Part shown: one piece after another, positions 7,488 to 15,998 of the stretch | Layout of the letters: each line of letters starts with the position of its first letter | Numbering within the stretch: the stretch's first letter is position 1 | Origin: Candidatus Latescibacterota bacterium | GTDB taxonomy: Bacteria > JAAXHH01 > JACQVL01 | DNA length: 39,790 bases | Direction of reading: 5' to 3' | Assembly (NCBI GenBank): GCA_016209865.1 | Contig: JACQVL010000267.1 | Location: 1-39,790 of the forward strand | Notes under the pieces: model-generated | Told to the model about the DNA's origin: nothing | The model's input: the letters and a program-made list of their open reading frames with translations, nothing else | Database searches by the model: none | Program-made: the position numbers and the translations under genes

Positions 7488-8218
7488 TCGGCTTTCAAGG
7501 TTTCGATCAGGTCGGGGAGGATCACGCCCGCCGGGCCGATGAGACAGTCGTCAGCGTACGGGGAGAGGTCGGTCCTCTCGATATTCACCTCCACGAGCCG
7601 GGCGCCGTGTTGTTTCGCCAGGGTCGGGAGGGACGCCGCCGGGTAGACGACGGCGGAGGTCCCGACCGACAGGAAGACATCGCACGAGGCGGCGGCGTTG
7701 GAGGCGGCGTCGAACGCCTCGGTCGGCAGCAACTCCCCGAACCACACGACGTCCGGGCGGATGAGCCCCCCGCAGTGGCACTGTGGGGGCATCGTCGACG
7801 ATGGCAGCTCTTCCTGGGTCGAGACCTGACGGCACTGCATACAGATGTTCCGATGGATGTTTCCGTGCAATTCGATGACGTGACGGCTTCCCGCCTTCTG
7901 ATGGAGGCCGTCGATGTTCTGGGTGATGAGGGAGAGTCGGGGGACGCACGCTTCCAGGTGGGCCAGGGCGTGATGGCCCGCGTTGGGGACGACTTCTCGG
8001 ATGATCTTCCGCCGTTCTGCGTACCAGGCGGAGACGAGAGCCGGGTTCCGGATGAACCCCTCGAACGTGGCCAGTTCCTCTGGCTTGAATTGCTTCCAGA
8101 GACCGTCGTTCGACCGGAACGTGGGCACTCCGCTCTCCGCCGAGATGCCGGCTCCGGTCAGGACGGCGACATGCTGGGCAGATCGTAAGGCGGTGAGCAG
8201 TCGTGTCGAGAACGGAAT
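7475..8218 (-). CDS. cobB: NAD-dependent protein deacylase, sirtuin (apparent ATT start)
   Basis: The sirtuin core is complete: GAGISAESGVPTFR, TQNIDGLH with catalytic HG, and four zinc cysteines (CMQC and CHC-G pattern CxxC...CxC). AWYAERR contains the Tyr-x-x-Arg pair of class III sirtuins that remove succinyl or malonyl groups, as in E. coli CobB. No ATG, GTG or TTG exists in frame between ATG 8314 (deep inside the upstream cyclase gene) and the sirtuin fold. An ATT at 8216-8218 lies 7 bases after AGGAG and just downstream of the cyclase stop, giving a normal 247-residue CobB. I chose it; starting at 8314 would add 32 residues that look like out-of-frame cyclase sequence. Confidence 0.88.
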   Translation of the reverse strand: MPFSTRLLTALRSAQHVAVLTGAGISAESGVPTFRSNDGLWKQFKPEELATFEGFIRNPALVSAWYAERRKIIREVVPNAGHHALAHLEACVPRLSLITQNIDGLHQKAGSRHVIELHGNIHRNICMQCRQVSTQEELPSSTMPPQCHCGGLIRPDVVWFGELLPTEAFDAASNAAASCDVFLSVGTSAVVYPAASLPTLAKQHGARLVEVNIERTDLSPYADDCLIGPAGVILPDLIETLKAEWSR

Positions 8219-8219
8219 C

Positions 8220-10982
8220 TCATTTCTCCTTCGCGGTCCAGACGGGGAAGTCTTCGGGGACCGGTTCGGCCTTGAACCGTTCGCACCGGTCGATGTAGAG
8301 CTTTGAAGGACCATCGTTCGGGTCGAGCTTCAGGGCGGCGAAGAGCTTCTCCAGGGACTCGTCCCACTGTTGCGCCCGGTACAACTGGAGGCCTTCGTTG
8401 TACAGTTGGACGATCGCCGCTTTGTCCGGCGCGAGCGCGCCCTTCCGGCTGAGTATTTCGTAGATCGTGACGGGTTCAACCTTGCCCACGACGCGCAGGA
8501 GGTCCAATTCGCGCGCTTCGACGACGTCCTGCGCCATCTTGTAGGTGTTCTCGCTGACGGTGATGTGCGTCCCGTACGGTTTGCTCCCGCTCTCCAGCCG
8601 GGAGGCGAGGTTCACCGTATCCCCCATGACCGTGTAGTCCATCCGTTGCGGACACCCCATGTTCCCGACGACCGCCGGCCCGGTGTTCATCCCCATCCGT
8701 GCGCGGATCTTATAGACGTAGTCCGGACGGCCATCGGCTTTCCATTGATCACGGAGTTGGGTCAGTTTCTCCTGCATCGTCAGGCAGGCCATGCAGGCAT
8801 GCACGGCGTGGTCCGGGTCGTCCAGGGGGGCGCCGTAGAACGCCATGATCGCATCGCCTTCATACTTATCGACAGTGCCCTGATGCTGCATGATGATTTC
8901 CGTCATCGCCCCGAGATAGACGTTCAACAGGCCGACCAGCTCTTCGGCCGACATCTTCTCGGAGACCGACGTGAACCCGGCGATATCGGAGAAGAAGACC
9001 GTCAGCACCTTGCGCTGACCGCCCAAGTCGAGGAGGCCGGGGTCACGGGCGATTTGATCGACGACGGCCGGGGACAGGTACATCTTGAACGAATTCTGGA
9101 TGTACGACCGCTCCCGCCGTTCGACGATGTAATTGTTCACGCTGATCGTCAGGTACGAGAGGATGATGACACTGATCGGGCCGACGACGTCGACCCAGAG
9201 GCCGCTCAGCGTGAACAGGTAGTACGCCGAACTGAGCTGGGCGGCCAGGAGGCCGGTCACGACGAGCGCTCCGCTGAGCGGGCCGAACAGCGGGACGATC
9301 AGCCCCATGATCACCCCGAGCGACAGGATCACGGCCAGGCGGTACGGCCGGTCTATCCGGTGAAGGAATTGCCCGGTGATCATCGTGTTCAACGCGTTGA
9401 CGTGATACCCGAGCATCGGATAACGGGGGTTGAACGGGGTCGGGTTCAGGTCCTGAGTGCCGGTCGCGGTCAACCCGTAGATGAGGACTTTGTCCTTCAG
9501 GTCGGCCGGGAGGAGTTCTTTCCCCTGATGGATGACGGTGAAGAAGATCAGCGGGTGATCTTCCTGATGGATCCCCCCGTGTCCCATCAGGTTCTTCATG
9601 GCGTAGAAGCTGTGTTCGATCGTATCGAGCCGCTTGATCCCCAGACGCGCCGCCACCTGCTCCAGGGTGATGGAGGAGTTCTGCTTGAGCAACGCCTCGA
9701 TCCGCAGGCTGTTCTGGATCGTCTCGAAGAACTGGCGGAGGTCGGGTGGGATGTCTGGCTCCGCAATACCCTGGGCGGCGAAGAAATTGACGAGGGTCAG
9801 GTTCTGGTTCTGCGTGAGGGCCTGCTCGATCTGGTTACAGAGCCAGACCGTTCTGTAGGCCGTCTGCACCGTCTCTGGAGGGCCGATGTTGTAGGCCGTT
9901 GCTTCCTGCAGGAACAATTCGGGGTTCGCCAGGAGTTCCGGCTTCTTATAGACCAGCCGTTTGACATCTCGGAGTACGACGTTCTCGGCGTACATCGTGG
10001 CGAGCTGTGTCAATCGCGCGTACGGGTAATGGGAGAACGTCTCCTCATAGTCGCCCGCCCAGTTGACGAGCATCTTGCCCTGGTCGTCGATCGGGATGTC
10101 CAGGTCCTTCACGGTGCCGTCCGGGTAACGGGCCTTGGGGAGCCGAATCCGCTTCCCGGGCACGACCTGGATCGTCTTGAACGGCACATGGAAATAGTCG
10201 CAGAGCATGATCAGGCTGATGGAGGGGTACAGCTTCTGATCATAGATCCGGACGAGCTGGTACCAGCGCACCACCCCATCGATGTCGACGATAGGCTGCA
10301 CAAACCCGACCCCTTTGACCGCACGGATGAACTGCGGGAGGGGGGGATCAAGATCGACCGCTTTGAAGAAGTTCGTCTGCTTCCCCTGCGGATAGTCGAG
10401 GTAAAAGCCGCGCTCTGTGAACGCCTGGTAGGCATCCTCCTTGCGCGGAGTCCGTTTCACGGTGTTGTTGAGGACAAAGTCCCAGTCGGGGTTGGGCGAT
10501 CTCATGAGATAATACGAGAAGTACGCATTCCCGGCCTGACGGCTGATTTCTTCCAGCTCTTTATCGTAGTCTCTAAATAGACTCTGGACCTTCTCAGGTG
10601 TATACTCATTCAGGACGTCTAACTCCTGCCGTTTAATCATACTCTCACTGGGTTCGATGAAGAAGATATCGAACCCAACCATCCGCACGCCGAAGTCCGC
10701 CAGAATCTTGACCAGTCGGGCGTGCTTGTCCCGCGTCCAGTCTTGGAAGCGTCCTTCTTCTCCGACCGTCTCGTCGTCGATGTCGACTGATCCGAGGTTC
10801 GGGTCAGTGGGAATCTTGCCGCGCAGGACGAACCGTTCATCGAGGGTACGCAATTCCAGCCGTTCGTACGCTTCGAGGTAACTCCAGGCGACGACGAGCA
10901 GGCTGACCCCGATCCCGAACCCGAGGTAGCGGGGCCAGTCCAGCCGTTTTTTCTTCTTCGACGGTTTGGAATCCGTGTTCAT
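8220..10982 (-). CDS. CHASE2-domain class III adenylate cyclase with C-terminal TPR
   Basis: The 920-residue protein has an N-terminal helix (about 22-34), a large extracytoplasmic CHASE2 sensor (about 45-535), three helices (about 547-615) and a cytoplasmic class III cyclase domain (about 640-840). Metal-binding Asp are in FFSDIAGFTS and YEGDAIMAF, the purine Lys in VDKYEGD, a Thr in DYTVMGD at the base-selecting position, and Asn/Arg in VNLASRLES. Lys plus Thr points to ATP as substrate, so cAMP is the expected product. A helical insertion (about 330-480) makes this CHASE2 larger than usual. A short TPR-like pair ends the protein. ATG 10982 was preferred over GTG 11009; neither has a strong ribosome site. 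It heads the sirtuin-TPR-pyr operon. Confidence 0.92.
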   Translation of the reverse strand: MNTDSKPSKKKKRLDWPRYLGFGIGVSLLVVAWSYLEAYERLELRTLDERFVLRGKIPTDPNLGSVDIDDETVGEEGRFQDWTRDKHARLVKILADFGVRMVGFDIFFIEPSESMIKRQELDVLNEYTPEKVQSLFRDYDKELEEISRQAGNAYFSYYLMRSPNPDWDFVLNNTVKRTPRKEDAYQAFTERGFYLDYPQGKQTNFFKAVDLDPPLPQFIRAVKGVGFVQPIVDIDGVVRWYQLVRIYDQKLYPSISLIMLCDYFHVPFKTIQVVPGKRIRLPKARYPDGTVKDLDIPIDDQGKMLVNWAGDYEETFSHYPYARLTQLATMYAENVVLRDVKRLVYKKPELLANPELFLQEATAYNIGPPETVQTAYRTVWLCNQIEQALTQNQNLTLVNFFAAQGIAEPDIPPDLRQFFETIQNSLRIEALLKQNSSITLEQVAARLGIKRLDTIEHSFYAMKNLMGHGGIHQEDHPLIFFTVIHQGKELLPADLKDKVLIYGLTATGTQDLNPTPFNPRYPMLGYHVNALNTMITGQFLHRIDRPYRLAVILSLGVIMGLIVPLFGPLSGALVVTGLLAAQLSSAYYLFTLSGLWVDVVGPISVIILSYLTISVNNYIVERRERSYIQNSFKMYLSPAVVDQIARDPGLLDLGGQRKVLTVFFSDIAGFTSVSEKMSAEELVGLLNVYLGAMTEIIMQHQGTVDKYEGDAIMAFYGAPLDDPDHAVHACMACLTMQEKLTQLRDQWKADGRPDYVYKIRARMGMNTGPAVVGNMGCPQRMDYTVMGDTVNLASRLESGSKPYGTHITVSENTYKMAQDVVEARELDLLRVVGKVEPVTIYEILSRKGALAPDKAAIVQLYNEGLQLYRAQQWDESLEKLFAALKLDPNDGPSKLYIDRCERFKAEPVPEDFPVWTAKEK

Positions 10983-11021
10983 GGGCGTTGCGCGAGGTGA
11001 GAACAGCACGAACGGTGAGAC

Positions 11022-11065
11022 GACGGGGGCAAGGGGAGCGACCGCCAGAGACGCTTACCCCCGTC
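11022..11065. terminator. Hairpin between the TPR gene and the cyclase gene
   Basis: CGACGGGGG (from 11021) faces CCCCCGTCG (to 11066) with about 28 bases between. It lies downstream of the periplasmic TPR gene and upstream of the cyclase on the same strand. A second pair, GCCCGTC and GACGGGC, lies between about 11078 and 11123. No T-run follows on either strand, so a terminator role is only suggested by position. Confidence 0.3.
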
Positions 11066-11149
11066 GCCGGTCAGGGTCGCCCGTCGCTCGAATCGACAAA
11101 CCCCTGACGGGCTGGCGTGCGACCCGGGTGCTCGGATGGGAGAACTCGA

Positions 11150-11692
11150 CTACTTGCCGAGGCGTTTCTTCTCGGCGCGGGCTTTCTCCGCCCACACGGA
11201 TTTCGGGGCGAGCTTGATCACCTCATCGAAGGCGGCACTCGCCTTCTCTTTCACGCCCAGTTCGATGTAACACTGGCCGACGTAGAAACGCATCTCCGCC
11301 GTGCTCGCCGGGTCGGTCGTATCCGCTTCCGCCACCGCCGCCGTCAGGAAATCAATCGCACTCTGAATCTTGGCACGGCTCGGATACGCGGTCCCCCCCT
11401 TGTAGTACATCTGATCGATGATCTGATCTTCCGCTTCTTTCCCCCGCACTCCGGCGGTCTCGACGCCTTGCGCCACTTTGGAGGTTCGCTTCTTATTGAC
11501 CGTGCCCTGGATCTGCTTCCAGGTATCCAGGAAGGCCGGGTTGGTCGCCTTCTGCGCGGCCGGCGCCGGGGCCGCTTTTTCTTTCTTCTCCGTCTTCTCC
11601 GTCTGGGCGGATGCGGACTGGCTGAGTGTCACCATGATGACCATACCCACAAACAGGAGACTGGCCGTTATGAACACCGTGAAACGTCTCAT
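11150..11692 (-). CDS. Periplasmic TPR-like protein of unknown function
   Basis: The 180-residue product starts with a Sec signal peptide (TASLLFVGMVIMVTLSQSASAQ), a Lys/Glu/Ala/Pro-rich linker, and then a helical region with one or two TPR-like units (AEMRFYVGQCYIELGVKEKASAAFDEVIKLAP) near the C-terminus. No enzymatic motif is visible. The start is secure: AGGAGG at 11700-11705 lies 7 bases before ATG 11692. It sits between the barrel-transglutaminase gene and the cyclase operon on the same strand. Its role is unknown. Confidence 0.75.
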   Translation of the reverse strand: MRRFTVFITASLLFVGMVIMVTLSQSASAQTEKTEKKEKAAPAPAAQKATNPAFLDTWKQIQGTVNKKRTSKVAQGVETAGVRGKEAEDQIIDQMYYKGGTAYPSRAKIQSAIDFLTAAVAEADTTDPASTAEMRFYVGQCYIELGVKEKASAAFDEVIKLAPKSVWAEKARAEKKRLGK

Positions 11693-11840
11693 CGTGAACC
11701 CTCCTCATGAAACGTGCGTGTGAGTCCATCTCAACGCACAACGAGCACAGTGATATCAAGTTTCTCGACGCATCGTGTCGGAGAGACGGCGCGTTTAAAC
11801 CTCTCGACACACATCAACATACATCCCCCTGATCCTCCTG

Positions 11841-11870
11841 ACTATGACCCCTATCCCTATCAACAGTCAA
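11841..11870 (-). promoter_or_regulatory. Weak sigma70-like promoter upstream of the periplasmic TPR gene
   Basis: On the minus strand TTGACT (11865-11870) is followed after 18 bases by CATAGT (11841-11846). The boxes match 5/6 and 4/6 of the consensus. The predicted transcript would start near 11834, about 140 bases before the ATG at 11692. The rest of this 224-base gap shows no recognisable gene. Confidence 0.3.
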
Positions 11871-11916
11871 TGAGGACGATCACAATCAGACTCTTTCCAT
11901 TAAAAATAACCTGCCG

Positions 11917-14265
11917 TCACGGTTCGTCAAGGATTCCTTTCAACGCGTCCTGGAAGCGGGTGTCTTGCTGGGTCGCCTGTTTATATTCCTGCAAGGCCCG
12001 GTTCTTATCCCCTTTCAGGATGTACACGATGGCGATGTTGAATCGAGCGCCGGCGTTCGAGGGATCCCGCGACAGGACGGTGTTGAACGCATCCAGCGCC
12101 CGGTCGTACATCGCCGGATCGTACCGTCCCATCTTGGTGTAGATGACCCCCCTGGCGATGTGCGCATCCAGGAAATTCGGGTTGAGGGCGAGCGACCGGT
12201 CCATCAGGCTCATCGCTTCCCGCAGACGCCCAATCCTGAGGTAATGGGTCCCGGCGTCGTACAGGCCATCCGGGGTGTTCTGCGGCTCCCCGACGAGCTG
12301 GCGGATTTTGTTGGAATACTGCTGCAAGTCGGCGGCGAGCAGGGGATCGATCTCCGCTTTCGTCGGCGGGGTAAGGGCGGCGGAGGCGATCCGGCCGGGC
12401 GGGTACTTGACCAGCCGGGCGGTGCGCAGGTCGATTTCATTGATCGTCCCTTCCGCTTTCCGCTGGTGGTACTCCTGCACCCCGTTCCGCCAGGCGGTGT
12501 TGAAATCGCCCACCCCAAACAGGGTGGTCTCGACGGGAATCCAGGCCCGTCCCTGCCACTCGACGTACTCATTCGGCAGGAAGTAGTCCCGGGCGTTGTC
12601 TGCGTTGATCCCGCCGTCGAACATCATGTAGACATGCCCCGCTCCGGGCGCGTTGACGTCCAGCATCACGGTCGGGATGTCCAGGCTCTCCAGCAGCGAA
12701 CAGAAGAGCACGGTGCAGTCGTCGCAGTCGCCCACTTTGTCGCGGAGCAGTTCGTACGGATACCGGATGCTGTCGAAGATCGTCCGGTCGCCGGAGACGC
12801 TCAGGAAGGGGGTCGTCGGGTCTTTTTTGTACGTGACCCCGTACCGGCTGATGGCATCGAACAGCACCATCGCCTGGCCGATGTTGGAATTTCCGAAGTT
12901 GTCGTACAGAATCGGCTTGAACGCCTGCAGGATGGGGTTCACGAAACTGGACACCGCGATATCTTCGGGGGTCACAAACGCCCCCATGCGTGAGGGATCG
13001 TCCCAACTCATCTTGCCACGACCGAGGACATACACCGGCGCGACGCTGCGATCCGTTCGCTTGGCCACATTATCCTTCACATAATTGACCGTGACCTTCG
13101 GCTGCACCAGCCGGTCGTACGCGGAGGCCTCGGTGATCAGCAGGCTGTCCGGGAAGACGACCTTCATCGCGTGCGTCGTGGTCGATTGCGGGGGCAGGAT
13201 CATGTTCTCCTGGTAGGGCCGGTCGAGCAGGCTGGGCATGTCCAGGCTGACCGTGACGGGCAGGGGTTCCGGGGCGGAGTTCTTCAGGACGACGTCGGCG
13301 AAGTCCTCCTGCTGGTACGAGACGTAGAGGGATCGGAAGATCGATTTGGGGCGCAGGACAGCGTCTTTGATCGTCACGAACGTCGGGTTGATAGCCAGGG
13401 AGAGAGAGACGCGCTGGGTGGCCGGGAGGAACGGATGGCGTTCGTACGCGTAGTCGGCCTGAAGCAGACGGTACCGAACCCCGACGCCGCCGCTGTAGAT
13501 CAGATCGCCATCGTACGCGCTCCTCGCTTCCGGGCTCAACGCCCGCTGGATGCCGCCCCGCAGGCCGAGGAGGTTGAACAGCCAGTATTCCACGCCCGCG
13601 TGGATGCGGTCGTCGACATCGACCGCCACCGTCAACGGGTCGAGCGGTTTATACGCCACGCCGCCTCGGATGTTCGTCCCGAAGAGTTTTTCAGACACCC
13701 CGCTGCCATGCTTGACGGACGTGCCGCCGATATCCTGGGCCACGACTCCGACGCGGAGCTTCGGGTGCGGAGCCACCAACAGTCCCACGTCGACCCCGAC
13801 CCCACCAGCGTTGTCCAACGTCACGTTATCCTGTCCGGTGTTGGCGCGGACGTACTTCACGGTCGCGCCCCCCGACAGAATCCGCCGCCAGCGGTAGCCA
13901 TACGACAGGTTGACCTTCAATTGCCCGTACTGCAGCTCAGTGTCATCGAAGCCGATATGGTAGGTATCGACGCCCACGGCGTTGTTGTCGGAGACAGGAA
14001 ACACGTACCCGCCGTACAGATGTTTGACTCCGAGCCCGAACAGGTCTGAGTACATCGACGTGACTTCCTGACGCTGCAACTGCGGAAGCCCGGCCGGGTT
14101 CCAGGTGATCGCGTTGGCATCGTCGGCGATGCCGACGAACGCGCCTCCCAGTCCCATCGGGCGGGCCCCGACGAGCACTTGTCTCAGCGCCTGGCTGCGC
14201 GCCGGGGCAGCCGAGAGTGCGAGGACGACCCACGCCAGCAACGCACACTGCAGACCGCGCTTCAT
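11917..14265 (-). CDS. PorV/UPF0164-like barrel fused to a transglutaminase-like domain and TPRs
   Basis: The 782-residue protein has a signal peptide (cut near residue 24) and then about 270 residues of beta-barrel sequence opening with PMGLGGAFVGIADDANAITWNPAGL, the hallmark of PorV/PorQ/UPF0164 outer-membrane proteins. A beta-rich Ig-like stretch follows (about 305-410). Next is a transglutaminase/papain-like region with GDCDDCTVLFCSLLE (Cys514), GHVYMMF (His544) and WIPVETT (Glu579 where Asp is usual), giving a plausible catalytic triad. The C-terminus (about 665-782) holds three TPRs. The start has GAGGAGGG close upstream. The periplasmic half could bind or process proteins delivered to the barrel. 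The family functions are established; the fused role is inference. Confidence 0.85.
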   Translation of the reverse strand: MKRGLQCALLAWVVLALSAAPARSQALRQVLVGARPMGLGGAFVGIADDANAITWNPAGLPQLQRQEVTSMYSDLFGLGVKHLYGGYVFPVSDNNAVGVDTYHIGFDDTELQYGQLKVNLSYGYRWRRILSGGATVKYVRANTGQDNVTLDNAGGVGVDVGLLVAPHPKLRVGVVAQDIGGTSVKHGSGVSEKLFGTNIRGGVAYKPLDPLTVAVDVDDRIHAGVEYWLFNLLGLRGGIQRALSPEARSAYDGDLIYSGGVGVRYRLLQADYAYERHPFLPATQRVSLSLAINPTFVTIKDAVLRPKSIFRSLYVSYQQEDFADVVLKNSAPEPLPVTVSLDMPSLLDRPYQENMILPPQSTTTHAMKVVFPDSLLITEASAYDRLVQPKVTVNYVKDNVAKRTDRSVAPVYVLGRGKMSWDDPSRMGAFVTPEDIAVSSFVNPILQAFKPILYDNFGNSNIGQAMVLFDAISRYGVTYKKDPTTPFLSVSGDRTIFDSIRYPYELLRDKVGDCDDCTVLFCSLLESLDIPTVMLDVNAPGAGHVYMMFDGGINADNARDYFLPNEYVEWQGRAWIPVETTLFGVGDFNTAWRNGVQEYHQRKAEGTINEIDLRTARLVKYPPGRIASAALTPPTKAEIDPLLAADLQQYSNKIRQLVGEPQNTPDGLYDAGTHYLRIGRLREAMSLMDRSLALNPNFLDAHIARGVIYTKMGRYDPAMYDRALDAFNTVLSRDPSNAGARFNIAIVYILKGDKNRALQEYKQATQQDTRFQDALKGILDEP

Positions 14266-14287
14266 CCAACCCTCCTCGGAGTGAAGA

Positions 14288-15838
14288 TTACGGGAAAACC
14301 GTGTTCTCGTTTTCCTTCACGATCAGCGTTTTCCCACCAGCGACCGCAATCCCGCCGTATTTCGTGGCATTATCGTTTTTGTCGATGACGACGGCGCCGC
14401 CCGGGGTCCCGTTCCGACTGGTAAACTGGACGACCACGTCGTACGTCCCGCCCGCTGGCAGGCCGAAGAGCGCCTCTAAGGCGTCCGCCGCCGAGATGAT
14501 CTCCTGGTAGCCCCGGAGGGTGGTCGTCCCGGCGTCATACACCCAGATCTTGGCGCCGATCCCGTCCGCGCTGCTGTCGCTTGGTGCTTTGCCGGTCCGG
14601 AACGGGCGCACCTTCAGGAACGCATTCCCGCCTGACGGTGCCGTGCCATTCAGGTACAGCCTGTCTGAGCCATAGTTGAGGACGTACAGGTCGGGGTCGC
14701 CGTCGTTGTCGTAATCTCCCCAGGCGCTGGCGGCGCTGCTGTCCGTGGCCACGAAGGACACGGGGGTCACGTCCGTGAACGTGCCGTTCCCGTTGTTAGC
14801 GAAGAGGGTGCTCCGTTCCCCGGCAGCCGACTCTGCCCCGGACGCGATGAAGAGGTCCGACTTCCCATCGAGGTCGTAGTCGGCCCATCCGGCGAACCAG
14901 TGTACCCAGGCCGTCCCCGTCTGGGCCACGCCAGCCGGGACGGAGACGCGGGTGAACGTCCCGTTCCCGTTGTTCTGGTACAGGATGTTCGCCCCGATGT
15001 TGGCGACGAACAGATCGAGGTCGCCGTCGGTATCGTAATCCGCCCAGGCGGAGTGTTTCCCGATGCCCGCGCTCCCGACGCCGGCGGTGGCGGTCACGTT
15101 CTCGAACGTCCCGTCCCCTTTATTCCGGAAGAGCTGGCTCTCCTGGTTGTGGTTCACGACGAACAGGTCGGGGTCGCCGTCGTTATCGTAATCCACCCAG
15201 CTCGCCCGATCGCTGTCCCGCACATCCCCGACTTTGGCGGCGGTCGTCACGTTCGTGAACGTGTTGTTCCCGTTGTTCTTGAACAGCAGGTTTTCACCAT
15301 TGAACCGGGCGAGATAGAAATCAAGGTTGCCATCAAGATTGTAATCTCCCCAGGCGGCCCAGAGGGGGTTGCCCTTCACCGTGTTGGGCAGTTGGATGCC
15401 GAACCGCCCTCCGCCCAGATTCTGGTACAGAAAATCCTGTTCCTCGCGGAGGAAGTTCGTGACGTACAGGTCGAGTTTCCCATCGTTGTTGTAATCCGCC
15501 CAGGCCCCGCTTGAGCTGAAGTTGTTGAACCCCGCGACCCCGGCCGTCGTGGCCACCTCGGTGAAGGTTGCGTCCCCGTTGTTCCGGTAGAGTTTGTTGA
15601 GCGGCGACCCGCCGACGAGCGTCCAGGCGGTGATGTACAGGTCGAGATCGCCGTCGCCGTCGTAATCACCCCAGGCCAGACCCGGTCCCCGGAGCGGGTT
15701 GGCGATGCCCGCAGTCCCGGTGATATCAGTGAACGTCTGAGCCTGAACGGGGATGGCGGCCAGCAGCAACCAGCCGCACACCAGTGTGACACTCACTCCG
15801 ATGGTCATTGTTCTTCGTTGTGCATGGTATAGCATCAT
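14288..15838 (-). CDS. Secreted FG-GAP/VCBS seven-bladed propeller with ASPIC/UnbV domain
   Basis: After a signal peptide (about 1-34) the 516-residue protein contains exactly seven repeats of the type AWGDYDGDGDLDLYI, each with a DxDxDG calcium loop at about 55-65 residue spacing, which fits one seven-bladed integrin-alpha-like propeller. The C-terminal 120 residues (FLKVRPFRTGKAPS...IGAKIWVYDAG...GYQEI) match the ASPIC/UnbV domain common in CRTAC1-like exported proteins. Binding to polysaccharide or protein at the cell surface is typical; the ligand is unknown. Tandem ATGs at 15838 and 15835 follow a GAGG, and the second has the better spacing. Its likely promoter lies between two heptamer arrays upstream. 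Confidence 0.87.
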   Translation of the reverse strand: MMLYHAQRRTMTIGVSVTLVCGWLLLAAIPVQAQTFTDITGTAGIANPLRGPGLAWGDYDGDGDLDLYITAWTLVGGSPLNKLYRNNGDATFTEVATTAGVAGFNNFSSSGAWADYNNDGKLDLYVTNFLREEQDFLYQNLGGGRFGIQLPNTVKGNPLWAAWGDYNLDGNLDFYLARFNGENLLFKNNGNNTFTNVTTAAKVGDVRDSDRASWVDYDNDGDPDLFVVNHNQESQLFRNKGDGTFENVTATAGVGSAGIGKHSAWADYDTDGDLDLFVANIGANILYQNNGNGTFTRVSVPAGVAQTGTAWVHWFAGWADYDLDGKSDLFIASGAESAAGERSTLFANNGNGTFTDVTPVSFVATDSSAASAWGDYDNDGDPDLYVLNYGSDRLYLNGTAPSGGNAFLKVRPFRTGKAPSDSSADGIGAKIWVYDAGTTTLRGYQEIISAADALEALFGLPAGGTYDVVVQFTSRNGTPGGAVVIDKNDNATKYGGIAVAGGKTLIVKENENTVFP

Positions 15839-15899
15839 TACATCCTCGCTGGAAAATCAGTGACGAGTGACAAGTGGCGAGTGACGAGTAAAAGACTGG

Positions 15900-15919
15900 A
15901 TTCCCGCTTTCGCGGGAAT
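15900..15919. repeat. ATTCCCGC-TTTC-GCGGGAAT palindrome
   Basis: Two perfect 8-base arms flank a four-base loop, with GG before and GACA after. Similar units occur at 29466-29485 and 39363-39382. GGATTCCCGC...GCGGGAATGAC palindromes are widespread REP-like bacterial repeats. Confidence 0.8.
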
Positions 15920-15942
15920 GACAACCTGGCTTATGTACCAAT

Positions 15943-15970
15943 CTTATAGAGAACTGGTCTTACTCGTCAC
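15943..15970 (-). promoter_or_regulatory. Sigma70-like promoter whose -35 lies in a heptamer repeat
   Basis: On the minus strand GTGACG (15965-15970, part of a heptamer copy) precedes TATAAG (15943-15948) by 16 bases. The boxes match 4/6 and 5/6. It would drive the FG-GAP/ASPIC gene at 15838, placing the ATTCCCGC palindrome and the left heptamer array in the untranslated leader. Confidence 0.4.
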
Positions 15971-15998
15971 TGATCACTCGTCACTTGTCACTGCTCTT

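Larger units (their letters stand above)
15860..15991. repeat. Paired inverted GTGACGA heptamer arrays upstream of the FG-GAP gene
   Basis: The left array (15860-15887) has four heptamers GTGACGA, GTGACAA, GTGGCGA, GTGACGA. The right array (15964-15991) has four on the other strand: TCGTCAC, TGATCAC, TCGTCAC, TTGTCAC. The 76-base interior holds an ATTCCCGC palindrome and a sigma70-like promoter. Flanking A-rich (AAAATCA) and T-rich (CTCTTTTA) bases extend the symmetry. Confidence 0.88.

Noticed and set aside
8370-10580. A 736-codon open frame on the plus strand
   Set aside because: It is antisense to the CHASE2 cyclase, whose domains are unmistakable. Its composition (Asp, Arg, Val, His rich) is that of reversed GC-rich codons, and it contains no recognisable domain.
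11795-11824. Nine-codon minus-strand ORF (MYVDVCREV) after AGGAGG
   Set aside because: The spacing to AGGAGG is good, but the ORF is too short to distinguish from chance and no attenuator hairpin follows.
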